Part shown: in pieces, positions 1 through 6,192 of the stretch
How the letters are laid out: each line of letters begins with the position of its first letter
Position numbering within the stretch: the first letter of the stretch is position 1
NCBI GenBank assembly: GCA_041485845.1
Contig: JBGPKH010000187.1
Span: forward strand, 1-13,643
Source of the DNA: OMOG01 sp041485845
GTDB lineage: Bacteria; Acidobacteriota; Terriglobia; Bryobacterales; Bryobacteraceae
Direction: 5' to 3'
Length of the DNA stretch: 13,643 nucleotides
Position numbers and translations under genes: made by a program
The notes under the pieces: generated by a model
Told to the model about the DNA's origin: nothing
The model's input: the letters and a program-made list of their open reading frames with translations, nothing else
Databases searched by the model: none

Positions 1-172
1 CCCTGGCGAGTATCGTTTCTGCGAGGCTTTCTATCATCGGGGAAGGTCTGAGCCTGAGCACCGGCCGGTTTTGTGGGCGGGTCAGTTCGCCGGGAATGAG
101 AAACAGCTTATAGCGGAGCTTCTGTAGTGTGAGGTTTTGCCAGGATTCATCCAGATTAAAGATAAAGTCTCT
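1..172 (-). other. Open tail downstream of GtrA, possible transposase C-terminal remnant
   Basis: A minus-strand frame stays open from about 175 to the left edge. It begins RDFIF, which is what a GtrA domain is expected to end with. It then reads ESWQNLTLQ, LRYKLFLIPGELTR and RPVLRL. From memory, the LRYKLF-IPG-LTR...VLRL pattern resembles the C-terminal segment of IS1380/IS4-type DDE transposases. If so, an insertion-sequence remnant abuts or fuses to the GtrA gene. No terminal repeat or target duplication is visible because the element would run out of the window. The alternative is that this is simply the C-terminal extension of the GT2-GtrA protein. The resemblance is recalled, not aligned. 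Confidence 0.3.
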
Positions 173-531
173 CTGAATTTCTGAATGGCGAAACTCGCGA
201 TAAACAGAAACCCCTCCGCCAGAAGCTTGGCGGACATGGTACGGAGGCTCAGGCTGTATTGCAACACGCGGATCAGAGCATAGGACAGGAACCCGTTCGA
301 GACCACCAGGAAGACGTACTTCGGAATGACAATGGCATGCCGCTGCCGCGAATGAAACACGAACCGGCGCGCACCCAGATAGTTGAGGATCATGGCGAGC
401 AGCCTGGCCAGTGCCTGCGATCGTCCGATGCTCCCGGTCAGGCCAAGGGTAAGGGCGAAAACCGCATTGTCGATCGCGGCGGTGAGCAGAGCAAGCGCCG
501 TGAAGCGGACCAGGAGGAGATACATCCGCAT
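82..531 (-). CDS. GtrA-like membrane protein (C-terminal half of a broken GT2-GtrA fusion)
   Basis: A 149-residue frame with the four hydrophobic helices of the GtrA family, which flips or transfers polyprenyl-phosphate-linked sugars at the inner membrane. Helices lie near residues 5-30, 38-60, 68-92 and 100-118. The family-like opening is MRMYLLLVRFTALALLTAAIDN, and NYLGARRFVF is the usual second-helix motif. The first Met is preceded in frame by LDS, so an LDSMRMY string reads through the supposed start. That is how GT2-GtrA fusions join, and it argues this is not an independent gene. After residue SFAIQ the frame degenerates. Deleting one copy of an 8-bp near-tandem repeat (172-179 and 180-187) restores SFAIQRDFIF, the expected ending. 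The last 30 residues of this frame are therefore probably frameshift product. Confidence 0.7.
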   Translation of the reverse strand: MRMYLLLVRFTALALLTAAIDNAVFALTLGLTGSIGRSQALARLLAMILNYLGARRFVFHSRQRHAIVIPKYVFLVVSNGFLSYALIRVLQYSLSLRTMSAKLLAEGFLFIASFAIQKFRETLSLIWMNPGKTSHYRSSAISCFSFPAN

Positions 532-1214
532 GGAATCGAGGATCGTTGAAATTCGTAGCGGGGTTTGGCGCCCAGGCTAATGGTCCGAATCGGCTCCTGC
601 CAAACCGGGCACCCCTGGTGTTTGCACGCGATCAGCATATCCAGCTCGAACTCATGACCGGTTGACGGGACTCGCAACAGGTGGGGAATCAGCAAGGCCG
701 GAACCCCGCGCAGGCCCGTCTGCGTGTCAGAGAGCTTCTGTCCCACCATCAGACGCATGAGCAGGCGCGTCGCGTCATTCCCCGCCCGGCTTCTCCAGGG
801 TGCGCTGGGGTCCAACGTGCGCACTCCCAGAACGAGGCGCATGGGACTCTCGCGCAGCCTACGCGCGACCCGAAGGATGTCTTCGGGGTGATGCCGGCCG
901 TCCGCGTCGGCCGTTACGACACCACAGCAGCCCGGGTATCGCACCAGGGCGAAGTTCATACCCGTCTTGAGCGCCGCGCCCTTCCGCAGATTCACCGCGT
1001 GATGCAGCACATGCACACGGTCATGGCGCGCGATTCTCTCAAAACCTTCGGTGAACTCGGGCCCGCTGCCGTCATTGACCACGATGATCGCGGGGAACCC
1101 GAGGTCGAGGAGGGCGTTGACCAGGGTCTCAAGGCCCCCACCGGGTTGATATGCCGGGATCACGATCGGCACCTCGGGACACGGCAATCCGTCCTTCATT
1201 CCACCCAAAACCAA
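438..1214 (-). CDS. GT2 family glycosyltransferase (dolichol-phosphate-sugar synthase type), C-terminus frameshifted
   Basis: GT-A fold glycosyltransferase, predicted to move a sugar from a nucleotide donor to polyprenyl phosphate at the membrane. Motifs in order: VPIVIPAYQPGGGLETLV, VVNDGSG, NLRKGAALKTGMNFA, TADADGRHHPEDI (the DxD metal site) and LSDTQTGLRG with a later GHEFELDMLI. All are typical of GT2 enzymes partnered with GtrA. The last ~35 residues, after PRYEFQ, do not look like protein of this family and overlap the GtrA frame by 94 bp, so the true gene is probably a GT2-GtrA fusion with a frame break near 545-565. Start: TTG at 1208 sits 7 bases after AGGAG (1216-1220). TTG 1214 is too close, and ATG 1199 is possible but 16 bases away. 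Confidence 0.8.
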   Translation of the reverse strand: MVLGGMKDGLPCPEVPIVIPAYQPGGGLETLVNALLDLGFPAIIVVNDGSGPEFTEGFERIARHDRVHVLHHAVNLRKGAALKTGMNFALVRYPGCCGVVTADADGRHHPEDILRVARRLRESPMRLVLGVRTLDPSAPWRSRAGNDATRLLMRLMVGQKLSDTQTGLRGVPALLIPHLLRVPSTGHEFELDMLIACKHQGCPVWQEPIRTISLGAKPRYEFQRSSIPCGCISSWSASRRLLCSPPRSTMRFSPLPLA

Positions 1215-1215
1215 G

Positions 1216-1237
1216 CTCCTCTCTTTCTACTATCATA
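1216..1237 (-). promoter_or_regulatory. -10 box and ribosome binding site of the GT2-GtrA gene
   Basis: On the minus strand, TATGAT (1237 to 1232) matches the -10 consensus at five of six positions. It is followed by AGGAG (1220 to 1216), 7 bases before the TTG at 1208. No convincing -35 box was found, so the leader would be under about 20 bases. Confidence 0.4.
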
Positions 1238-1440
1238 GTGTGGCAGTTTCCCTGGAGGGCCGCGGGCGCAGGGGTGCTTACAGGTTGTCGGGAGAGTCCG
1301 TTTACAATGACTCCTCCCTTCAGCGATCGGGATTTCGCGGCCGGCCGAGAAAATGCCGACAACGTGTAAGCGTCCCTCGCGCAGCGAGTCCGCTCCGCAC
1401 CGCCCTCAACGCCGGGGCAAGACTGCCCGCCCCACCCAGC

Positions 1441-1446
1441 TATAAT
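1441..1446 (+). promoter_or_regulatory. -10 box TATAAT immediately upstream of the FHA-GAF-PP2C gene
   Basis: A perfect TATAAT ends only 8 bases before the ATG at 1455. Transcription would begin within a few bases of the start codon, giving a leaderless mRNA. This fits the absence of any Shine-Dalgarno there. No -35 match is visible 16-18 bases upstream. Confidence 0.5.
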
Positions 1447-1454
1447 AGAGCATC

Positions 1455-3095
1455 ATGTCGCGCGAACTGCGGATTCAGTGTCCCGACGGGCAGATGAAGA
1501 CCATTCCACTCACCGGCGAGCGCCTTTCGGTGGGCCGCTCGAGCGCCGCCGAACTGTGCTTCCCGGAAGATGCCGGCCTGTCACGCCAACATTTCGCCTT
1601 CGAGGCGCAAGGGGACGACTGGACGGTGCAGGATCTGGGGAGCAAGAACGGCACCTTCGTCAATAACATTCCCCTCAAAGCACGGCTCATCATGAAGCCC
1701 GGCGACCGCATCACCGCGGGCCACCTGGTGGTGGTCTACTCGCCCGATGCGGAAGATCCCGACGCCGGCGTGGTGGTGTTTGAAGGCGGAGACAGCAGCT
1801 CGCCGACGACGTCGACCGTGGTCACCAGCCTGGAGGGCGCGCTCTCGAGCCAGACGCTGGCGATCGAGCGCGCCGGCGGGCCCAAGACGGCCAGCCCCAT
1901 GCAGGCGCTGATTCGCGTCGGCCAGGAGCTTGCCGAGAATCGCCCGATCGGAGAACTCTTCCAGGTGATCCTCGATCTGGCGATTCAGTCGGTGAACGCG
2001 CAGCGCGGCGTGCTGCTCATCCTGGACGGCGACACGCTGCTTCCCAAGGCGCACAAAGGCGACGGCTTCCGCATCAGCACCGCGGTCCGGGACCGCGTGA
2101 TCAATGAGAAAAGCTCCATCCTGGTGCGCGATGCGCAGCTCGACGACGCATTCAAGGGCCGCATGAGCATCGTGGAGCAGAAGGTCCACACCATGATGGC
2201 GGTGCCGCTGCAGACCAAGGACCGGATTATCGGCCTGATCTACGTGGACTCTCCGTTCATCCTCCGCGAATTCACCAAGGACGATTTGAGCCTGCTCACG
2301 GTGATGGCGAACGTGGCCGGCATCAAAATCGAAAATGCGCGTCTCGCGGAGGTGGAAGAATCCGAGCGCATCATGAAGCGCGACCTGTCGCAGGCGGCCG
2401 AGATCCAGCGCCGCATGCTGCCGGAAGGGGCGCCGGAGGTGCCCAGAGCGGACCTGGCCGGGTTCAACGCCGCGTGCCGCACGGTAGGCGGCGACTACTA
2501 CGACTTCTTTCCGTATCCCGATGGGCGCGTCGCCATGACGCTGGGCGATGTCTCCGGCAAGGGCATGCCGGCATCAATCATGATGGCGGAGTTGCACGCG
2601 CGCGTGCAGATGTTGGCCGAAGAGCCTGGAGATCTGGGGGACTTCATGACCAGGCTGAACAAGGCGACCTGCGTCAAGTGCCCGAGCAACCGTTTCATCA
2701 CCTTCTTCTTTTGCGTGCTGGACCTGAACTCGGGCGAGCTGAGGTTCGCCAACGCCGGGCACAATCCGCCGATTCTGGTGCGCGCCAACGGGGACGCGCA
2801 GATGCTCGAAGGGGGCGGCCCGGTGCTGGGGATTCTGCCGGATGCGCCGTACTCCGAGCAGCTCGAGTGCTTGAACCCGGGGGACATGCTGGTGTTGTAC
2901 AGCGACGGCGTGACTGAGGCCAACAACCCGGATTACGACGAGTATGGCGAGGATCGGTTCGTCGAGGTGCTGCAGCGGGACCACAAGGCGCCGGCGGCCG
3001 ATATTGTGGAGGCAGTGACCAAGTCGCTTGCCGAGTTCACCTCGGGCGCGCCGCAGGCGGACGATATCACTCTGGCGGTGGCGAAGAGACTGTAG
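1455..3095 (+). CDS. FHA-GAF-PP2C (RsbU/SpoIIE-type) serine phosphatase
   Basis: A 546-residue cytosolic regulator. Residues 5-95 form an FHA phosphothreonine-binding domain (GRSS at 27-30, LSRQH at 42-46, DLGSKNGTFVN at 60-70). Residues ~155-300 are a GAF sensor domain, followed by a short helix with the EIQRRMLPE linker motif at 316-324. Residues ~335-546 are a PP2C/SpoIIE phosphatase with the metal-binding aspartates visible in GGDYYDFF (D347), GDVSGKG (D365), LYSDGVTE (D484) and QADDITLAV (D536/D537). The known family dephosphorylates anti-anti-sigma factors in partner-switching systems and reads upstream Ser/Thr kinase activity through FHA. No anti-sigma partner lies in this window, so its target is unknown. 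All key residues are present and the gene looks intact. It stands alone and is probably leaderless. Confidence 0.95.
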   Translation: MSRELRIQCPDGQMKTIPLTGERLSVGRSSAAELCFPEDAGLSRQHFAFEAQGDDWTVQDLGSKNGTFVNNIPLKARLIMKPGDRITAGHLVVVYSPDAEDPDAGVVVFEGGDSSSPTTSTVVTSLEGALSSQTLAIERAGGPKTASPMQALIRVGQELAENRPIGELFQVILDLAIQSVNAQRGVLLILDGDTLLPKAHKGDGFRISTAVRDRVINEKSSILVRDAQLDDAFKGRMSIVEQKVHTMMAVPLQTKDRIIGLIYVDSPFILREFTKDDLSLLTVMANVAGIKIENARLAEVEESERIMKRDLSQAAEIQRRMLPEGAPEVPRADLAGFNAACRTVGGDYYDFFPYPDGRVAMTLGDVSGKGMPASIMMAELHARVQMLAEEPGDLGDFMTRLNKATCVKCPSNRFITFFFCVLDLNSGELRFANAGHNPPILVRANGDAQMLEGGGPVLGILPDAPYSEQLECLNPGDMLVLYSDGVTEANNPDYDEYGEDRFVEVLQRDHKAPAADIVEAVTKSLAEFTSGAPQADDITLAVAKRL

Positions 3096-3115
3096 TTACA
3101 ACCGGCAACCACTCC

Positions 3116-3162
3116 CTCGCTCGCCAAAGCGCGAGTACGGCCGCGGCTCCGATCGGGGCCGT
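3116..3162 (+). terminator. Two GC-rich hairpins after the phosphatase gene
   Basis: CTCGC (3116-3120) pairs with GCGAG (3131-3135), with an inner CGC/GCG. ACGGCC (3137-3142) pairs with GGCCGT (3157-3162). They lie 20-65 bases after the stop codon at 3095. Neither is followed by a T-run, so an intrinsic terminator is only a possibility. Confidence 0.25.
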
Positions 3163-3236
3163 GCGCGTCAGCAAGCCGTATCGGGACGGCACCCTAGTGA
3201 CAGGCCCAGGCACACTGGAGTAAGCTGTGGAAACAC

Positions 3237-4142
3237 ATGATCGTGGCCGAAACAGACGGAGCGCTTCCGCAGAATCCGCGAGTTAGCGTGGTGATCATTA
3301 CTCGAAATGAAGGGGCGGAGCTTCGAGCGACGGTAACCAACTTTGTGGAGACACTGCCCGCGCACCAGAGCGAGTTGATTGTGGTGGACGACGGCTCGAC
3401 GGACGGCTCGGCCGCCTTTCTGGAGCACGTGCCGGAGGTGCGACTCCTGCATTCCGAGGGGCTGGGCGTGGCGAAGGCGCGTAATTTCGGGGCCTCGCAC
3501 GCTACCGGAGACGTAATTCTCTTTTCGGATGCCCACATCCGCGCTCCCCAGGGATGGCACGAAGTCCTTGTGAGTGCGTTGCGCCCGGAGTGCGTCGGTG
3601 CAGTGGCTCCGGGCATCTATAGCCTCACCGAGCCGCACCGTCGCGGCTTCGGTCTGTATCCGACGGGTCCCGATCTGCACGCGCGCTGGCGCCTGCGGCA
3701 AGGCGCGGATCCTTATCCCGTGCCGATTCTGCCCGGCTGCTTTCTGGCGATGCGCCGCGAGACCTTCGCTCGCACGGCGGGCTTCGATCCGGGGATGCGG
3801 CAACTTGGCGGCAACGACAACGAAATCAGTTGCCGGTTCTGGCTGCTCGGTTACGAGCTGCTGGTGGTTCCCGCGATTGAGGTGGGTCACCTGTTTCGCG
3901 ACAGCACTCCCTATGAGGCTAAGTGGGCGGCGTTAATTCACAATCGGCTGCGCATGGCATTTGTGCATTTCGACGCCCGCCGCGTGGAACGGGTGTTGCA
4001 CGCGTTGCGCGTGTACGAGGCATTCCCCGCCGCCATGGCCATGATGCTGGATACCGACGTATTTGCGCGCAGAGCTTCGGTGGCATCGAGCCGGCGCTTC
4101 AATGACTCTTGGTATTTCGACAAATTCGCATTAGAGTGTTAA
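3237..4142 (+). CDS. GT2 glycosyltransferase with polypeptide GalNAc-transferase-like motifs
   Basis: A 301-residue GT-A enzyme without membrane segments. It opens with SVVIITRNEG (17-26) and VVDDGSTDGS (49-58). It then has GLGVAKARNFGA (75-86), SDAHIRAPQGW (97-107, metal site D98-x-H100) and PGCFLAMRRETF (166-177). GFDPGMRQLGGNDNEISCRF (182-201) is followed by VGHLFRDSTPY (216-226) with H218. The D-x-H, the G-x-D-x-G-M...GG...E-I-S-x-R-x-W block and the V-G-H-x-F-R end match the core of eukaryotic polypeptide N-acetylgalactosaminyltransferases and their bacterial GT2 relatives, including the metal ligands D, H and H. The lectin domain of the animal enzymes is absent. The next gene is a 44-residue Ser/Thr/Pro-rich peptide 15 bases on, so a peptide acceptor is plausible but unproven. 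Start ATG 3237 has only a weak GTGGA upstream. Confidence 0.9.
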   Translation: MIVAETDGALPQNPRVSVVIITRNEGAELRATVTNFVETLPAHQSELIVVDDGSTDGSAAFLEHVPEVRLLHSEGLGVAKARNFGASHATGDVILFSDAHIRAPQGWHEVLVSALRPECVGAVAPGIYSLTEPHRRGFGLYPTGPDLHARWRLRQGADPYPVPILPGCFLAMRRETFARTAGFDPGMRQLGGNDNEISCRFWLLGYELLVVPAIEVGHLFRDSTPYEAKWAALIHNRLRMAFVHFDARRVERVLHALRVYEAFPAAMAMMLDTDVFARRASVASSRRFNDSWYFDKFALEC

Positions 4143-4148
4143 AAGGAG
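4143..4148 (+). promoter_or_regulatory. Strong ribosome binding site for the 44-residue peptide
   Basis: AAGGAG lies directly after the glycosyltransferase stop codon (4140-4142) and 9 bases before ATG 4158. It is among the strongest Shine-Dalgarno signals in the window and decides that the small frame is translated, coupled to the glycosyltransferase. Confidence 0.7.
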
Positions 4149-4150
4149 AC

Positions 4151-4609
4151 TCAAACGATGGACATTCTGATAGAAGACCACCCGCTTCCTCCCGATACAG
4201 TAGAGCCGCCAAGAGTAGTGTTGCCCGAACGCGGCGGGGAATTCGCCGTTTCTACGTTTCCCCCGGTATCGACGCCGCCTCCCGGTCCGTAACCGTGGAT
4301 TACAGTCTGTAGTCCCGGTATGTGAACCATACTCACTGACCGGGGCTCCTCATGGGCTTCGGCCGCCGCCCGATCGTACGGCTCGACGGGCGTCTCCTCG
4401 TGCTGCTCGACAGCAGCCTCGCCGTACTGCACCACGGCCTCGTCAACCGGTGGAGCGGCCAGTTCTTCGAACGGCGGCGGGCTGGCCGCACGCTGCTTGA
4501 GGACGGCAGCCGGCGGCTTGCCGGGCGCCTTGGGAGGAGGCGCGGCAGGGGCGGGCGGTGGATCGGCGCTCTTCCTCTCAAAGCCCTTTACGCGGATCGG
4601 ATCCGCCAT
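4151..4609 (-). CDS. Pro/Ala/Glu-rich hypothetical protein, antisense to the peptide
   Basis: From ATG 4609 a 152-residue frame runs to 4151. It opens MADPIRVKGFERK, then a Pro/Ala/Lys stretch (PPPAPAAPPPKAPGKPP), then an acidic stretch (FEELAAPPVDEAVVQYGEA, VEQHEETPVEPYDRAAAEA). It finishes with a Gly/Ser/Thr-rich tail (GGSTVSGGSGW). GAGG sits 8 bases before the ATG. Codons in the first ~90 residues are mostly G-first with about three quarters G/C at third position, as in real genes here. The last ~60 codons lose that bias exactly where the peptide gene lies on the other strand. No family is recognised. Oddities: the start codon overlaps the methyltransferase ATG by two bases in divergent orientation, and the 3' part is fully antisense to the peptide. 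The real C-terminus may lie near 4335 if there is another indel. Confidence 0.45.
   Translation of the reverse strand: MADPIRVKGFERKSADPPPAPAAPPPKAPGKPPAAVLKQRAASPPPFEELAAPPVDEAVVQYGEAAVEQHEETPVEPYDRAAAEAHEEPRSVSMVHIPGLQTVIHGYGPGGGVDTGGNVETANSPPRSGNTTLGGSTVSGGSGWSSIRMSIV
4158..4292 (+). CDS. 44-residue proline-rich peptide with mucin-like tail, candidate glycosylated precursor
   Basis: A small frame of 44 codons ending TAA at 4290-4292. It has 12 prolines and no cysteine. Residues 1-25 are acidic and proline-rich (MDILIEDHPLPP, VEPPRVVLPER). Residues 26-27 are Gly-Gly. Residues 28-44 are EFA followed by a six-residue tandem repeat VSTFPP-VSTPPP and a final GP. The tail therefore presents four Ser/Thr residues framed by prolines, like mucin-type O-glycosylation sites. 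The gene follows the GalNAc-transferase-like enzyme by 15 bases with a strong ribosome binding site. By analogy with ribosomal peptide natural products, 1-27 could be a leader and 28-44 a core, but this is inference. No known family is recognised. A longer minus-strand frame overlaps it completely, so if that frame is the real gene this one is not. Confidence 0.55.
   Translation: MDILIEDHPLPPDTVEPPRVVLPERGGEFAVSTFPPVSTPPPGP
4314..4344. other. Nested inverted repeats after the peptide gene
   Basis: CCCGGT (4314-4319) pairs with ACCGGG (4339-4344). Alternatively GTATG (4318-4322) pairs with CATAC (4328-4332) around a TGAAC loop. The hairpins lie 22-52 bases after the peptide stop. There is no T-run. 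They could protect or end the short transcript, or be incidental inside the antisense frame. Confidence 0.3.
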
Positions 4610-5939
4610 GACTGGTCCCTCGTGGAGCCGGGGTCCACAACCCCAACCCCTGCTCCACCGTGTATCTTGGGGATTGGACTTCGTCTGCAACATCTGCAGC
4701 ACCTCGAACGCCGGCGTCGAAAAATTCGGGCGCGAGGTCGAAAACTGCCCGGGCTGTCACTCCTCCGTTCGCGTCCGGGCGCTTCTCGCCGCACTCTCCC
4801 AGGAGCTGTTCGGTGCGCCCTTGAAGTTGGCCGATTTCCCGGTGCTGAAGACCATTCGCGGCATCGGCTTGAGCGATGCCGAATCCTACGCCCGCATCCT
4901 GGCGGATCGCTTCGACTATCGCAACACCTACCTCGACCGTCCGCCGCGGCTGGATATCGGCGCTCCCGATCCCGGCGAATTCGGCACCCTCGATTTTCTG
5001 CTGGCCGGCGAAGTGTTCGAGCACGTCCGCCCGCCGGTCGAGGGGACATTTCGCAATGCGGCCTCTTTGCTGCGTCCAGGCGGCGTACTCATCATGACCG
5101 TGCCCTACAAGCCCGCCGGAGTGACCGAGGAACACTACCCGGACCTCCACGACTACGGCGCCGTGGCGTTGCGCGGGGGGTCCGTCCTGGTGAACCGCAC
5201 CGCCTCAGGAGAGCTCCAGGTCTTCGAGAATCTCGTGTTTCACGGAGGCGCCGGATCCACCCTGGAGCTGCGTCGCTTCAGCGAGAGCGGGCTGCGCCAG
5301 GCGCTCGCCGGCGCCGGCTTCGAATTCGTGCGTATCCACGCGGAGGACTATCCCCAGTATGGAATCGTGCATGACGAATCCTGGTCCCTGCCGATCGGCG
5401 CGCGCCGCGGTCCTCCCGATGAAGGCCGGGAGCGATTCAGCGAATTGGCCGAACGGCATCGGCTGGAGTTGGAGCGCGGACGCGAGCTGCGATCCGATCT
5501 CGAGCGCCATCGGCAGTGGGTGACCCGGCTGCAAGAGGATCTGGCTCGCGCCGAGGCGGCCATCCGGGTCGAGCAGGAAGCCAGCCAAAAACTGCACGCC
5601 GAGTTGGTCGATCGCAGCGCCTGGGCCGGTGACCTGGATCGCGAACTCCAAAACCAAATCCAAGAACTTCGGGATTTGACCGGCGAGCTCGAAGCCCGGA
5701 CCACGTGGGCGCTGTCGCTGGAATCCGAGCTCAAAGAGAAGACCAACTGGGCGGTGAGCCTCGATGCGGAAGTGCGAACCAGAACCGATTGGGCCCGCGA
5801 TCTGGAACGCCAGCTTGCGGAACGCACCGAGTGGGCGCTCCAGTTGGATCGGAGAATTAAGTCGCTGGAGGCCGATTTGCAGCAGACCCGATCCAGCGCC
5901 TGGCACCGCGTGGGCCGCCTGCTGCGCCTGGCGCGCTAG
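4608..5939 (+). CDS. Zinc-ribbon class I methyltransferase with tryptophan-periodic coiled coil
   Basis: A 443-residue protein from ATG 4608. Residues 27-50 carry CNIC and CPGC, a zinc-ribbon-like knuckle. Residues ~105-250 are a SAM methyltransferase of the type-11/23 kind: LDIGAP, DFLLAGEVFEHVRPPVEGTF (129-148), LLRPGGVLIMTVPYKP (154-169). The classical glycine-rich motif I is weak, which I recall as normal for this zinc-ribbon group. Residues ~270-425 are coiled coil; tryptophans at 339, 367, 381, 395 and 409 fall exactly on a 14-residue period within T-x-W-A-x-x-L-(D/E) units. The C-terminus WHRVGRLLRLAR is a basic amphipathic helix, possibly membrane-binding. By analogy with WbdD, it may methylate a glycan and measure length with the coil. 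No Shine-Dalgarno precedes 4608; TTG 4674 is a fallback start. Confidence 0.9.
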   Translation: MTGPSWSRGPQPQPLLHRVSWGLDFVCNICSTSNAGVEKFGREVENCPGCHSSVRVRALLAALSQELFGAPLKLADFPVLKTIRGIGLSDAESYARILADRFDYRNTYLDRPPRLDIGAPDPGEFGTLDFLLAGEVFEHVRPPVEGTFRNAASLLRPGGVLIMTVPYKPAGVTEEHYPDLHDYGAVALRGGSVLVNRTASGELQVFENLVFHGGAGSTLELRRFSESGLRQALAGAGFEFVRIHAEDYPQYGIVHDESWSLPIGARRGPPDEGRERFSELAERHRLELERGRELRSDLERHRQWVTRLQEDLARAEAAIRVEQEASQKLHAELVDRSAWAGDLDRELQNQIQELRDLTGELEARTTWALSLESELKEKTNWAVSLDAEVRTRTDWARDLERQLAERTEWALQLDRRIKSLEADLQQTRSSAWHRVGRLLRLAR

Positions 5940-5964
5940 GTAACCGCGGCCAGTGGCAAAAGTT

Positions 5965-5982
5965 CCGGCTGGCTGAAGCCGG
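5965..5982 (+). terminator. Hairpin 26 bases after the methyltransferase stop
   Basis: CCGGCT, a six-base loop GGCTGA, then AGCCGG. The stem is a perfect six pairs rich in G/C. No T-run follows, so termination is only plausible from position. Confidence 0.35.
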
Positions 5983-6066
5983 CCCCATCAACGCCGCAAA
6001 CGGTTGATTCATGGTGGTGGCGCAGGCGGTTTCGCCGGTGTGCAGCGGCGCCCCTAAACGCTTGTC

Positions 6067-6192
6067 ATGAAACAACCTTCTCCCCGCTCCGTTGAAGACG
6101 CGGCGAAGAACCGGCGAAAATACCCAGCCCGCACCGGCCGCGTCTTCATGCCCTTTGGTGGGCCGCCGCGGCCCATCGGGACCTCCCAGTGA
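6067..6192 (+). CDS. Possible 41-residue basic small protein
   Basis: ATG 6067 opens a 41-codon frame ending TGA 6190-6192. It begins MKQPSPRSVEDAAKNRRKYP and ends with GRVFMPFGGPPRPIGTSQ. The composition is protein-like (basic, then Pro/Gly) and third positions are mostly G or C. No Shine-Dalgarno precedes it and the 12-bp inverted repeat lies inside it, so it could equally be chance. No family is recognised. Confidence 0.2.
   Translation: MKQPSPRSVEDAAKNRRKYPARTGRVFMPFGGPPRPIGTSQ
6093..6148. repeat. 12-bp perfect inverted repeat with 32-base loop
   Basis: TGAAGACGCGGC at 6093-6104 is the exact reverse complement of GCCGCGTCTTCA at 6137-6148. It is the longest perfect stem I found in the window and lies in the gene-poor gap. 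It could be an RNA hairpin, a terminator for either strand or the ends of a very small element relic. Confidence 0.6.

Noticed and set aside
1308..1370. A 20-codon frame beginning MTPPFSDRD in the gap before the phosphatase
   Set aside because: No adequate ribosome binding site, very short, no coupling to a neighbour.
4497..4607. Extended N-terminus of the methyltransferase from a TTG
   Set aside because: The added 37 residues are Gly/Ala-rich shadow of the antisense frame; ATG 4608 leads directly to the zinc ribbon.
4352..5374. A 340-codon plus-strand frame before and inside the methyltransferase
   Set aside because: Arg/Leu-rich, no motifs, and it overlaps the clearly real methyltransferase in another frame.
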